Assembly (NCBI RefSeq): GCF_003148385.1 | Contig: NZ_CP029463.1 | Coordinates: 1,426,001 to 1,490,000, forward strand | DNA: 64,000 nucleotides | DNA from: Flavobacterium sediminis | Lineage (GTDB): Bacteria > Bacteroidota > Bacteroidia > Flavobacteriales > Flavobacteriaceae | Direction of reading: 5' to 3' | Translations under genes and position numbers: made by a program | The notes under the pieces: generated by a model | Told to the model about the DNA's origin: nothing | What the model saw: only the letters and a program-made list of their open reading frames with translations | Databases searched by the model: none | Shown here: positions 52,625 to 62,406 of the stretch, in pieces | How the letters are laid out: every line of letters begins with the position of its first letter | Position numbering within the stretch: the stretch's first letter is position 1

Positions 52625-54432
52625 TTAATCCGTCTTTATTACTTCTTTCAATTCATCTTCCTCTGTAATGCCACCGGCAAAATTAATTGCCGTCTGAATC
52701 AATGCCAAATGAGAATAGGCTTGCGGGAAATTCCCCAATAAACGTTTGGTTTTAAAGTCAATATCTTCACTGAACAAACCTAGATGATTGCTGTAAGACA
52801 ACAACTGACCAAAGTACTGAATCGCCTTCTTCTTCTCTCCTATCTTAAACAAACTGTCAATAAACCAGAAACTGCAGATCGTAAAGGAAGAACTAGGCAA
52901 CCCGAAATCGTCTTTATTTTTATAACGATACATTAAGCCGTCCTCACACAAATCTTTTTCAATAGCTTTAACTGTGTTGATATAACGAGAATCATCTGCT
53001 CTTACAAAACCATAATTCTGCATCAAAAGTGTTGAAGCATCTAAATCAGAAGAACCATACGATTGCGTGTAAGCCTTTATCTCATCGTTCCAGGCATTGT
53101 GATAAATATCGTCATAAATATCGGCTCTTAATTGCTTCCATTCTTCTAAAGGAGCTGTTTTATGGATCAATTCTGCAATCTTAATAGCCCGGTCTACTGC
53201 TACCCAACACAAAAGCTTTGAAAAAGTAAAATGTCGGTCTTCTGTTCGTAATTCCCAAATGCCTTTATCGGCTTTCATCCAATTCTCTTCAACGACATAA
53301 ACAATGCCGGTTACAACCGTCCAAAGTTCTTCACTGTTCTCTAAAGTAGTTTCAAAACGGAAGAATTGCTGATAGATCACTTCCATTAAAATTCCGAAAA
53401 TATCGTTTTGTTTTTGAACATAAGCAGCATTCCCTACCCTAACCGGTTTGGAATTTTCATATCCGGCGAGATGATCTAAGAAATATTCTTCCAACTTTTG
53501 TTCACCGTTTATTCCATACATGATTTGCATCTTGTTCCCTTTTTCCGGAATAATATCAATCAGGAAATTTAAAAAATGCTGGGCAGATGAAGCATGCCCT
53601 AATTCTATCAGAACACTTAATACCATAGAAGCATCCCGTATCCAGCAAAAACGATAATCCCAATTTCGCACCTCCCTATCGTCTCCGGAAGAGAAGTTGT
53701 CACAGCCGCCAATACAGCACCTGATTTTTGATACGTTAAGACTTTTAAAACCAGTGCACTTCTTAAAATTTCTTTATTGTAATATTTATAGGAAGTCGTC
53801 CGTTCAGACCAGTCTAACCAATACGCATACGTCCTTTGATAATGTAAAATACAACGATTAATATGTTGAGGTAAGATCTTTTCATAATAACTCAACAAGA
53901 AAAAGGATTCTTCTGTGAGTGTTATTTCTTCCTGGCTTAAAACAGCCTCATAATCCACATTAGAATATAAATACACGGAATCGTAGGTTCCTTTCACCGT
54001 ATGGCTTTTAATATAACCATCTTTAACTCGACTTATCGTTTCTTCTTTAGCATAAACCACTTTTGGGTCATAATTGACTTTAAACTTTGGCTTGCCTTTT
54101 AACGGAACCAGATAACGAATGATCACGACCGGCGCATGAAGTTTCCCTACATTATCATAATAACGCGGCATAAAATCCCGGACTTCAAATGCGGCATCCG
54201 GACTTTCAAATCTGGTAACCAAAATATTGGTCTTGGCTAAATATTCTTGTGAAATGGTATACGTTTCATCAACAATAAAAGAAAAACTTCCCCCTTTTTC
54301 ATTATCTAACATTTTAGCAAATACAGATGGCGAATCAAATTTAGGCAGGCAACACCAGTCTATCGAACCCTCTTTAGAAATTAATGCTGCACTCATACAA
54401 TTCCCTATGATTCCATAATCTAAGTTTTTCAT
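52625..54432 (-). pseudogene. GH15-family glycoside hydrolase (trehalase/glucoamylase-like), frame-broken as given
   Basis: The first frame (54432 to 53617) begins MKNLDYGIIGNCMSAALIS and reaches TSLPETIG; the second (ending 52625) continues VRNWDYRFCWIRDASMV. Joined they give the expected ETIGEVRNWDYRFCW and a protein of about 600 residues, the usual GH15 length. The join needs one more G in the minus-strand G run (CCC at 53674-53676). The catalytic Glu of the family lies in the C-terminal (alpha/alpha)6 barrel. Divergent from a trehalose synthesis gene, it probably degrades trehalose or a related glucoside. It may be intact in the cell if a base was lost in the read. Confidence 0.88.
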
Positions 54433-54511
54433 TTATTCGGTAAATTTTACGGCTGTTTTAAAAAATATTTGTAAATTAAGAAATTAAATTTTCATCTTAA
54501 AATATTTTTTA

Positions 54512-56752
54512 ATGAAAAACAAAACCATTATTGTCTCAAACAGATTACCACTAAATGTTTCACTACCCGAAAATGAAGAAGAAAATGAAATAAAAATTTT
54601 ACCGAGCGTTGGCGGCCTGGCAACAGGGATGAAGTCAATCCATCAAAACTCAGACAGTTTATGGATCGGTTGGTCAGGGATAGCAACAGACGATATCGAT
54701 GAAAGTACCCGTAACAAAATAAACAAAGCCATCCAACAACAGAAATGCATCTCCGTAGACCTGACACAAGATGAAGTAGAGGATTTTTATTTTGGTTTTA
54801 GCAACGATCTTTTATGGCCATTATTTCATTATTTCACAGAATATACCCATTACAAAGATGAACACTGGGAAGCGTATAAAAAAGTCAACCGAAAGTTCGC
54901 TGAAAAAGTTTTGGAGTACTTAGAAGACGGCGATCAGGTTTGGGTTCACGACTATCAATTATTACTTTTACCTCAACTCATTAAAGAAGCAAAACCGAAT
55001 GTTTCCATTGGTTTCTTTTTGCATATTCCTTTCCCTTCTTATGAAATTTTCAGGGTTCTGCCAAAACGGGAAGAGCTTTTAAAGGGAATGTTGGGCTCTG
55101 ACCTCATCGGTTTTCACAATTACGATTACGAAAGGCACTTTATCAGTTCCGTTAGTCGTATTCTGCGTTATGATGTTAATTTCAACACGATTCAGGTAGG
55201 TCGGAGAAAAGTAAAAATCGATTCTTTTCCTATGGGAATTGATTATCAAAAATTTAAAGAAGCGGCTATTGACAATACAAACAAATCTCAAGAAGAAAAA
55301 AGTCAGTTAAAAGTCAGATTAGAACAGCATCTTCAGGTTTCTAATGATGCTAAACTGATCTTGTCCATCGATCGTTTGGACTATACCAAAGGAATTGCCC
55401 AACGCTTAAAAGCATTTGAATATTTTTTAACCAAATATCCGCAATTTCAGGAAAAAGCCCGACTGGTAATGCTTGCCGTTCCGTCACGGGAAAACGTTCC
55501 ACAATACCAACGGTTAAAACGAGAAATAGACGAATTGGTCGGACGTATCAACGGTAAATTTTCAACTGTTAGTTGGACTCCGGTCTGGTATTTTTACCGT
55601 TCCCTCCCTTTTGAACAATTGATAGACCTGTACACTTCGTGTGAAATAGCGCTTTTAACCCCAATACGCGACGGCATGAACTTAGTTGCCAAAGAATATA
55701 TTGCTTCCCGAACGGACAGGACCGGAACCCTTATTTTAAGCGAAATGGCAGGAGCTGCTCAGGAAATGAGTGAAGCACTGATCATAAACCCAAATGATTC
55801 CAATCAAATTGCCGAGGCTTTAAAAGTAGCATTCGAAATGCCCGAAGAAGAACAGATCATGCGGAATAAGTTCATTCAAAAAAGAATCAAACGTTATGAC
55901 GTGGAAAAATGGGCTACGGAATTCATGAAATCTTTAGAAGCAACTAAAGACTTACAAAAAGAAAAGAAAACCAAATGGCTCAATGAGCCGGAAATGAAAG
56001 ATGTTCTCACACAATACCGGACTGCTCAATCTAAAATTTTCTTTTTAGATTACGACGGAACCTTAGTCAATTTTCATCCGGATCCGCATTTAGCTTTACC
56101 AGACGCTAAACTGTATACTATTTTAGATCAGCTTATAACTAACAATAATGATCTGGTCATTATCAGTGGAAGAGATAAAGATTTTCTGGAACAACAATTC
56201 GGACATTTGCCGGTTACTTTAATTGCTGAGCACGGTGTTTGGACTAAGAAAAAAGGAAAAGACTGGATCATTAATCAGTCTTTGAACAACAACTGGATGG
56301 ATTCTATCCGACCGATTATGGAGAACTTTGTAGACCGCACACCGGGTTCTTTTCTGGAGGAAAAGAATTATTCTTTGGTTTGGCATTATCGTAAAACGGA
56401 TCCTGTATTAGGCGAAATAAGAGCCAACGAACTCTCAACGGTACTAACCGGATTTTTATCGAATCACAACATTGCTGTTTTAAAGGGTAATAAAGCCTTA
56501 GAAGTAAAAAACGGCACTGTCAATAAAGGTGCGGCTGCTAACCGGTTGTTAAACAAAACCTACGATTTCGTTTTTGCAATAGGCGATGACCGAACCGATG
56601 AATTTATGTTCCGGTTATTACCTAAAGAAGCTGTGTCTGTAAAAGTAGGCAATGAAGACACAAGTGCCCGCTATTTTATTGATGACACTGACAAAGTGAG
56701 ACAAATATTACTTTCTTTTACCGAAAACACAGAAGAAACAACTGAAAAATAA
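54512..56752 (+). CDS. Bifunctional trehalose-6-phosphate synthase/phosphatase
   Basis: 746 residues. Residues 1-470 are a GT20 synthase (SVGGLATGMKS; WVHDYQLLLLP; DRLDYTKGI; RDGMNLVAKEY) and about 500-746 a HAD-type trehalose phosphatase (FFLDYDGTLVNF; GRDKDFLE; AIGDDRTDEFMF). It makes trehalose from UDP-glucose and glucose-6-phosphate in one polypeptide. It is divergent from the GH15 hydrolase by 79 bases, a pairing that would set trehalose levels under stress. Confidence 0.95.
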   Translation: MKNKTIIVSNRLPLNVSLPENEEENEIKILPSVGGLATGMKSIHQNSDSLWIGWSGIATDDIDESTRNKINKAIQQQKCISVDLTQDEVEDFYFGFSNDLLWPLFHYFTEYTHYKDEHWEAYKKVNRKFAEKVLEYLEDGDQVWVHDYQLLLLPQLIKEAKPNVSIGFFLHIPFPSYEIFRVLPKREELLKGMLGSDLIGFHNYDYERHFISSVSRILRYDVNFNTIQVGRRKVKIDSFPMGIDYQKFKEAAIDNTNKSQEEKSQLKVRLEQHLQVSNDAKLILSIDRLDYTKGIAQRLKAFEYFLTKYPQFQEKARLVMLAVPSRENVPQYQRLKREIDELVGRINGKFSTVSWTPVWYFYRSLPFEQLIDLYTSCEIALLTPIRDGMNLVAKEYIASRTDRTGTLILSEMAGAAQEMSEALIINPNDSNQIAEALKVAFEMPEEEQIMRNKFIQKRIKRYDVEKWATEFMKSLEATKDLQKEKKTKWLNEPEMKDVLTQYRTAQSKIFFLDYDGTLVNFHPDPHLALPDAKLYTILDQLITNNNDLVIISGRDKDFLEQQFGHLPVTLIAEHGVWTKKKGKDWIINQSLNNNWMDSIRPIMENFVDRTPGSFLEEKNYSLVWHYRKTDPVLGEIRANELSTVLTGFLSNHNIAVLKGNKALEVKNGTVNKGAAANRLLNKTYDFVFAIGDDRTDEFMFRLLPKEAVSVKVGNEDTSARYFIDDTDKVRQILLSFTENTEETTEK

Positions 56753-56782
56753 CTCCTCCTTTAAAACAAATATCAAAAATCT

Positions 56783-56807
56783 GCGTTCTGTAAAGAACGC
56801 TTTTTTT
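56783..56807 (+). terminator. Intrinsic terminator after the trehalose gene
   Basis: GCGTTC pairs with GAACGC around TGTAAA and is followed by seven T residues. It ends 13 bases before the rnpA start codon. Confidence 0.82.
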
Positions 56808-56820
56808 ATACCTTTACGCC

Positions 56821-57195
56821 ATGAAATTCAACTATCCGAAAAGCGAGAAATTAAAGAGTCAGACAACTATCGGTTTACTATTCAGTGAAGGTAAATCAGT
56901 AGCAAAATACCCGTTGCGAATAGTATACGTTGAAGACCCTGAATCGGATATAAAGATCCGAATGGGAGTCTCTGTTTCTAAAAAATATTTCAAAAAAGCA
57001 GTTGATCGCAATCATTATAAACGATTACTTCGTGAAGCTTATCGTTTGAATAAGCATATTTTAAACGAAAATTTAGAAAAAAAATATGCTATGATGTTCT
57101 TCTATCAAACCAAAGAAAAATTAAATTTTCACGAAATTCAGGAAAAAACCGTTATTCTTTTTAAGAAGTTAATTGAAACAGAGGCCGATTCTTAA
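56821..57195 (+). CDS. rnpA: Ribonuclease P protein component
   Basis: 124 residues. The protein subunit of RNase P, which removes tRNA 5' leaders. The diagnostic basic motif KKAVDRNHYKRLLREAYR is present, with the N-terminal KSEKLKSQTTIGLLF. It is not next to rpmH as in many bacteria. TACCTTTA just before the ATG resembles a -7 box, which would give a very short leader. Confidence 0.94.
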   Translation: MKFNYPKSEKLKSQTTIGLLFSEGKSVAKYPLRIVYVEDPESDIKIRMGVSVSKKYFKKAVDRNHYKRLLREAYRLNKHILNENLEKKYAMMFFYQTKEKLNFHEIQEKTVILFKKLIETEADS

Positions 57196-57255
57196 TGCTT
57201 TTGGTTCGTTTTTTATTCAATAATAACTACATTCGTAGTATTAAATCTTTTTTAT

Positions 57256-58881
57256 ATGAAAATTAATTTGCCTAAAAAAGTTGTAATTCCTGCCTTGGCT
57301 TCTGCTTTTTTATGGGTTGCCGTAAGTTTTAAAAACGATTTTTTTGAGATTGCCAAACAGATAGAGATCTTCACTAATACCTTTAAAACCGTTAACCAGA
57401 ATTATGTTGATGAAACCAATCCGGGTGAATTAATGGACGTAGCTTTAAAGAGTATGCTAAAAGAATTAGATCCTTACACCGTTTTTTTCAGCGAACAGGA
57501 TGTTTTAAAGTTCAAAATAAACAGCACCGGTGAATATACAGGGATAGGCGCTATGGTTCAACGCAAAGAAGGACGCGTTTTTCTAAAAGAAATTTTCAAG
57601 GGATTTCCCGCCGATAAAGCAGGGTTAAAAGCAGGAGACGAGATCGTACAGATCGGAGATGTCAGACTAGCTGATTATAAAGACGATGCTTCTCAGCTTT
57701 TACGCGGTTCTAAAAACACTACTATTGCGTTACAATTTTTGAGACAAGGACAAACAAAAAATACAACTATTGTTTTAGATGAGGTTGAGCTTAAAGCTGT
57801 GCCTTATTCTACCTTACTGAATGACAAAACTACAGGCTATATTGTTCTTTCAAAATTCACGGAGACCGCAAGCAAAGAAACGAAAGCAGCTTTATTAGAA
57901 CTTAAAGGGCAAGGAGCAACTAAAATTATATTAGACCTCAGAGGAAATCCCGGCGGATTATTGCACGAGGCTGTAAACATCTGTAATCTTTTTGTACCCA
58001 AAGGAGAGGTCATCGTAACTACAAAATCTAAGAATGCAAAGCATAACAACACTTATGCTACCCGAAACGAACCTTTGGATCTCGAAATTCCATTAGCTAT
58101 TATCGTAAACGGTAAAAGTGCCTCAGCATCGGAAATCGTATCCGGCGCTTTACAAGATTTAGACAGAGCCGTAATCATAGGAAGCAGAAGTTTTGGAAAA
58201 GGATTGGTACAAAGACCTTTAAACTTACCTTACGGAACACAGGTAAAAGTGACTATTTCCCGTTATTATACACCTTCAGGGCGCTGTATTCAAGCTTTAG
58301 ATTATTCCAACGGTAAAGCCATTAAAAAAACTCAGGAAGAGTTTAATGCGTTTAAAACGAAAGCCGGAAGAACTGTGTATGACGGTGGAGGAATTTCACC
58401 TGATATAGCCGTTGCTGAAACCAAGACAAGTTCTATAACAGACGCCTTAACCGGAAATGATGCTATTTTTGACTTTGTTACCCAATTGTATTACAAAAAC
58501 CCTGATGCATCAAAATATCCAACGGTAAGCGATGCTGATTTTAATGTCTTTAAAAGCTTTATAAAACAAGATCGCTACAAGTTAGACACAGAAACGGAAA
58601 TAGCTCTGGAAAATGTATTAGAAAAAGCTAAAAAAGAACAGATTGAAAGCAGTATCACTGCTCAATACGAACAACTGAAACAAGCTCTTAAAAAAAGCGA
58701 GGAAACCGAAGTTGAAAAATATAAAAATGAGATCAAACGTTTACTTCAGGAAGAACTGATTATTCGTTATGCTTATAAAGAAGGTCTTTATACGTATTTT
58801 ACTCAAAACGCCGGTGAAATACAAAAAGCACAGGAAATTCTTAATTCAGTAACAGAATACAACAAAATACTAAAAAAATAA
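57256..58881 (+). CDS. S41 family C-terminal processing peptidase
   Basis: 541 residues with an N-terminal membrane or signal segment (VIPALASAFLWVAVSF). A PDZ domain (about 90-170: GIGAMVQRKEGRVFLKEIF) precedes the protease core with the Ser in NGKSASASEIVSGAL and Lys in RSFGKGLVQ. A charged C-terminal helical extension of about 130 residues follows. It degrades or trims envelope proteins in the periplasm. The OmpA gene follows by 4 bases. Confidence 0.95.
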   Translation: MKINLPKKVVIPALASAFLWVAVSFKNDFFEIAKQIEIFTNTFKTVNQNYVDETNPGELMDVALKSMLKELDPYTVFFSEQDVLKFKINSTGEYTGIGAMVQRKEGRVFLKEIFKGFPADKAGLKAGDEIVQIGDVRLADYKDDASQLLRGSKNTTIALQFLRQGQTKNTTIVLDEVELKAVPYSTLLNDKTTGYIVLSKFTETASKETKAALLELKGQGATKIILDLRGNPGGLLHEAVNICNLFVPKGEVIVTTKSKNAKHNNTYATRNEPLDLEIPLAIIVNGKSASASEIVSGALQDLDRAVIIGSRSFGKGLVQRPLNLPYGTQVKVTISRYYTPSGRCIQALDYSNGKAIKKTQEEFNAFKTKAGRTVYDGGGISPDIAVAETKTSSITDALTGNDAIFDFVTQLYYKNPDASKYPTVSDADFNVFKSFIKQDRYKLDTETEIALENVLEKAKKEQIESSITAQYEQLKQALKKSEETEVEKYKNEIKRLLQEELIIRYAYKEGLYTYFTQNAGEIQKAQEILNSVTEYNKILKK

Positions 58882-58885
58882 TGAC

Positions 58886-59706
58886 ATGAAATGGATCTAT
58901 AGCTTTCTGCTTCTCTCTCTTTCCGCCTTGGCACTGGCGCAAGAAGAAGAAGTTCATTCTATTTATTTTGAATTTGATAAATACAATTTAAAAGAAGAAC
59001 AAGCCGAAGCTGTCGTAAACTTTGTTAAAAGTTTAGATACCGCTAAAGTTGAGACCATTGAAATATTCGGATATTGTGACGACAGAGGTAAAGATGAATA
59101 CAACTATAAACTTTCCACCAATAGAGCTAATACAGTAAAAGACAAATTAATTGAGAAAGGCGTCAAAAGTAAAATCATCATCACGATTGAAGGTAAAGGA
59201 CGTATCTTGATTGATGAAGATCTACAAGAAAATGTACCTGAGATCCGTTCTAAAAACAGAAGAGTAGACGTTGTTGTCAATTACAAACCCGTTGTTGTTG
59301 AAGAATTAAAGATCCCGGGGTTTACAACACTGTCCCGAAAGATCCGGTTGTAGGAGACCGCATTTACTTAGATAAACTTCTGTTTGAACGGGGTAGTAGT
59401 GTTCTGAACTACAAAGCTAAAAAAGAACTGGAGCGTGTAGCTAAATTACTTTTAAGACATAAAAACATAAAATTTGAAGTACAGGGTCATGTTTGCTGTA
59501 CTCCATCTTATCATAAGGAAGCTATTGACCGCGGTACTAAAAAAAGAGAACTTTCTACTAACAGAGCTAAAGCTGTTTACAAATATCTGTTGTTAAAAAA
59601 AATAGCTAAGACCCGGATGACTTATAAAGGCTATGGCAACACTCAACCACTGGGAAAAGGTGCTCAGTTTGACAGAAGGGTAGAGCTTGTAATCACTAAA
59701 ATCTAA
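58886..59706 (+). pseudogene. OmpA-family protein with two OmpA-like domains, frame-broken as given
   Basis: Signal peptide (LLLSLSALALAQ), first OmpA-like domain (IYFEFDKYNL; NRANTVKDKLIEKG; RSKNRRVDV), then frame loss at the GGGG run 59317-59320. One extra G restores a frame reading VPKDPVVGDRIYLDK, LFERGSS and a second OmpA domain (STNRAKAVYKYLL; FDRRVELVITKI) to the stop at 59704-59706, about 272 residues in total. OmpA domains bind peptidoglycan. It is co-transcribed with the S41 protease. Confidence 0.85.
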
Positions 59707-60299
59707 GCTTTTATTTCCTTCACTAATCGGCTTAAAGTTTCTCTCGACAAACCTAAATAATGAGCAATCATTGTTTTAGAAACACGTTGAAACAACTGTG
59801 GATACTGGCTTAATAACAATTCATATTTTTCTTTGGCAGAGTTCTTTAACATGGATAAAACTCTCTTTTGCAAAGCTACATAACCGCTAAAAGCTTTTTG
59901 TGCGTGAAACTGATACATTTTAGGTACTTCTTCACACATTTTCTTTTTATGTTCAAGCGATAATTCCAGCACTATGCAGGTTTCTAAGGCTTGTACACAT
60001 ATTTCTCCGCTTTCTTGTTTAGAAAATGCCGGATAATCAGATACCCACCAATTCTCCATTGCAAATTGAATAATATGTTCTTTACCTGAATCATCAAACA
60101 TAAAGGCTTTAAGTAGTCCTTCAACGACCAAAAACTCAGAAGTTACAATTTGCCCGCCTTTGATGAGGTACTCTTTCCTGCTTACTTTCCTTGGTACAAA
60201 ATACCCTGAGATCATCTCAAATTCATCATCTGTGAGCCTTACTATTTCTTCTATATGTTGGCGCAAAAAAGAAGCATATTCCATTTCGTAAAAATACAA
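59703..60299 (-). CDS. Crp/Fnr family transcriptional regulator
   Basis: 198 residues: a cyclic-nucleotide-type beta-roll (about 20-120: EYLIKGGQIVTSEFLVVEG) and a C-terminal winged helix (MIAHYLGLSRETLSRLVKEI). No Fnr-type cysteine cluster is seen. It ends the operon mdaB, DJ-1/PfpI, regulator, and may regulate it through the palindrome at 61783. Its stop overlaps the convergent OmpA end by four bases. Confidence 0.88.
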   Translation of the reverse strand: MYFYEMEYASFLRQHIEEIVRLTDDEFEMISGYFVPRKVSRKEYLIKGGQIVTSEFLVVEGLLKAFMFDDSGKEHIIQFAMENWWVSDYPAFSKQESGEICVQALETCIVLELSLEHKKKMCEEVPKMYQFHAQKAFSGYVALQKRVLSMLKNSAKEKYELLLSQYPQLFQRVSKTMIAHYLGLSRETLSRLVKEIKA

Positions 60300-60336
60300 A
60301 AAGGAATATGCTTTCAGAAACTAATTAACCTATTAA

Positions 60337-61128
60337 TTATTTCTTTAAAAGCTCTTTTATAGCTTCTCCCACATCTTTAGCAGATTGTGGGTTCTGACCG
60401 GTTACTACTCTTTGATCTACAGTTACATGAACCTGCCAAGGTTCTGATTTTTCAAAGATACCACCGTGTTCTGTCAATTTATCTTCTAAAAGAAAAGGAA
60501 CTACATCTGTTAATTTAACAATACTTTCTTCTTCATTGGTAAAACCATTTATCTTTTTACCTTCAACTAAATAATTGCCATTGCTCAATTTAACATTGAC
60601 TAAACCTGCCGGTCCGTGACACACCGCTGCTACAACTCCATTATTCTCATAAACCTCAGCTGTGATCTTTGCAATGTCTTCATTTAAAGGCAAATCCCAC
60701 ATAGCTCCATGTCCGCCGGCAAAAAAGATAGCTTTATATTCAGAAGGTTTCACCTCTGAGGGTTTTAAACTATTAGAAATTTTATTGTGATAATACGAGT
60801 CTTCCCAAAACTTTTTATTAATAGAGTCTTCAAGATCAAAACCGTCAACCGGAGGGTTTCCACCTTTAGGGCTAACAAAATCTATTTCATAACCGACCTC
60901 TGTTAATACTTCCCATGGATGGGAAACTTCCCCTAAATAATATCCGGTCTTTTCTCCGGTATCTCCTTTTGTGTCATGACTTGTTACCACAAACAATATT
61001 TTCTCTTTCATTTTTTCTTCTTTTTTAATTTCTACGGATTCTTTTTTTGACTCTTCTTTACATCCCGAAAAGCTTATCATTAAGCATAATACACTGATGC
61101 CTACTCCTAATTTATTGCTCATTTTCAT
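60337..61128 (-). CDS. DJ-1/PfpI (Hsp31-like) family protein with lipoprotein signal
   Basis: 263 residues. A lipoprotein signal (ISFSGCKEE, Cys about 23) is followed by the type 1 glutamine amidotransferase-like fold: the nucleophile Cys in VAAVCHGPAGL and FFAGGHGAMWDLP, as in Hsp31/YDR533C-type proteins. These act as glyoxalases or deglycases and stress chaperones. An envelope-located version is unusual for the family. It overlaps the upstream mdaB-like gene by 17 bases. Confidence 0.85.
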   Translation of the reverse strand: MKMSNKLGVGISVLCLMISFSGCKEESKKESVEIKKEEKMKEKILFVVTSHDTKGDTGEKTGYYLGEVSHPWEVLTEVGYEIDFVSPKGGNPPVDGFDLEDSINKKFWEDSYYHNKISNSLKPSEVKPSEYKAIFFAGGHGAMWDLPLNEDIAKITAEVYENNGVVAAVCHGPAGLVNVKLSNGNYLVEGKKINGFTNEEESIVKLTDVVPFLLEDKLTEHGGIFEKSEPWQVHVTVDQRVVTGQNPQSAKDVGEAIKELLKK

Positions 61129-61738
61129 TGATTTTATAATTATTTAAAACTTTCTCTAAATGGTTTTGATATAATTTCACATAATTTTCAATTCGTTCTA
61201 CGGTTCCGTTTTTCTCCAGATCATGAAAATGAAAACTGTCAAGTCTTTGCATTCCTGTAAAAGCATTCATTTTATGAAATCCGAACATGACTCCTTCATC
61301 TACCGTTTTTTGTTCAAAAAATTCTCCGGGTAATGTAAATGCTGTTTCCGGTGCATTCCAGCTAGTCGTTAAAAGATAGTTCCTGCCGTGTAAAGAACCT
61401 CCGGTTCCATAATTAACTTCCGGATTTTCATTTTTTCTTCCGTCACTGTAATAAATGCCTTTTCGATGACCTGCAGTAAACACAAGATCTATATATTCTT
61501 TCAGCTTATAAGGGAGTCCGAACCACCAAACAGGAGTGTGGTAAATAACCACATCTGCCCATACAAATTTTTCAACTTCATCCTGCAGATGATATGGCTC
61601 ATTAATGTCTGTTACTTTTAATTCAAATCCTTTTTCTTGCGTAAAGAATGCTTTATCAGCATCCGTTATTGTTTTATTGAATTTGCCTCCGGAATGGGCA
61701 AAATGTTGTCCGCCGTTGATTACAAATATTTTCTTCAT
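61112..61738 (-). CDS. MdaB-like NAD(P)H quinone oxidoreductase
   Basis: 208 residues, flavodoxin-like fold: INGGQHFAHSGGKFN at the N-terminus and HTPVWWFGLPYKLKEYID for flavin binding, as in MdaB (modulator of drug activity B). It performs two-electron quinone reduction in the cytoplasm. It is first in an operon with a DJ-1/PfpI gene and a Crp/Fnr regulator, which suggests an electrophile or redox-stress response. Confidence 0.9.
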   Translation of the reverse strand: MKKIFVINGGQHFAHSGGKFNKTITDADKAFFTQEKGFELKVTDINEPYHLQDEVEKFVWADVVIYHTPVWWFGLPYKLKEYIDLVFTAGHRKGIYYSDGRKNENPEVNYGTGGSLHGRNYLLTTSWNAPETAFTLPGEFFEQKTVDEGVMFGFHKMNAFTGMQRLDSFHFHDLEKNGTVERIENYVKLYQNHLEKVLNNYKINENEQ

Positions 61739-61782
61739 TACTGTTCTTTTTGCAAAGTTCTGATATCTACTTCAAAAACACC

Positions 61783-61798
61783 TGTGACCTAGGTCACA
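61783..61798. promoter_or_regulatory. Perfect 16-base palindrome, candidate Crp/Fnr operator
   Basis: TGTGACCTAGGTCACA is its own reverse complement and matches the Crp half-site TGTGA-6-TCACA. It is centred about 52 bases upstream of the mdaB-like start. A weak -7-like GAACTTTG on the minus strand, near 61755, would put the site about 40 bases before transcription begins, a usual activator position. Confidence 0.7.
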
Positions 61799-61812
61799 AT
61801 TTATATGTAAAG

Positions 61813-61841
61813 AAAAAGGCTGAATTAATTCAGCCTTTTTT
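61813..61841. terminator. Bidirectional terminator overlapping the GNAT gene end
   Basis: AAAAAGGCTGAATT pairs with AATTCAGCCTTTTT. The GNAT stop codon lies inside the stem, and A- or T-rich tails follow on both strands. Confidence 0.88.
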
Positions 61842-62276
61842 CATTCTAATATGTGGAATATCGTCTTCCAGATACATCTCGCTTATTTTTACAAAACCAT
61901 GCGCCTCGTAAAACTTTTGGAGGTATTCCTGCGCTGAAATGGTTATGGTCTCTTCTCTGTAAAAATCTGAAATTGCCCGGATAGAGACTTTCATTAATTC
62001 ATGTCCGAATTTTTTATCTCGATATTTCGGGCTTACTACTACACGGCCAATGGAACTTTCATCAAAATAATATCCTTTATCAAAAAGACGGGAATAGGCT
62101 GCTAAATTGCTTTCATAATATCCCAAAACATGCAATGCTTTTTCATCTTTACCGTCAATATCCTGATAAACGCAATTTTGTTCCACTACAAAGACCTCTG
62201 ATCGTAATTGTAATAGTTCATACAGTTCTACTATTGAAAGTTCGTTAAAACTCTTTATTTTAAATTCTAAATCCAT
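61830..62276 (-). CDS. GNAT family N-acetyltransferase, ElaA-like
   Basis: 148 residues. ElaA-type GNAT: FNELSIVELYELLQLRSEVF at the start, QDIDGKDEKALHVLGY, and the acetyl-CoA segment GRVVVSPKYRDKKFGHELM. It transfers acetyl to an unknown amine. Single gene. Confidence 0.92.
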   Translation of the reverse strand: MDLEFKIKSFNELSIVELYELLQLRSEVFVVEQNCVYQDIDGKDEKALHVLGYYESNLAAYSRLFDKGYYFDESSIGRVVVSPKYRDKKFGHELMKVSIRAISDFYREETITISAQEYLQKFYEAHGFVKISEMYLEDDIPHIRMKKG

Positions 62277-62299
62277 TCAAAAAATATCTAATACCAAAA

Positions 62300-62390
62300 A
62301 TTGTCATTCCGATCAAAGAAGAAGTCTCATATTTTTTTAAAAATGAGATTTAGCTTAGCTAAGATTTCTCCCTTCGTCCGGAATGACAAT
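62300..62390. repeat. Inverted-repeat element, MITE/REP-like
   Basis: Terminal arms ATTGTCATTCCG (62300-62311) and CGGAATGACAAT (62379-62390) are exact complements. An inner pair, TCTCAT and ATGAGA, sits inside with T- and A-rich loops. It has no coding content. The TTGTCATTCCG end resembles short dispersed repeats that I recall from flavobacterial genomes. Confidence 0.75.
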
Positions 62391-62406
62391 TATAATGTTG
62401 TTTATC

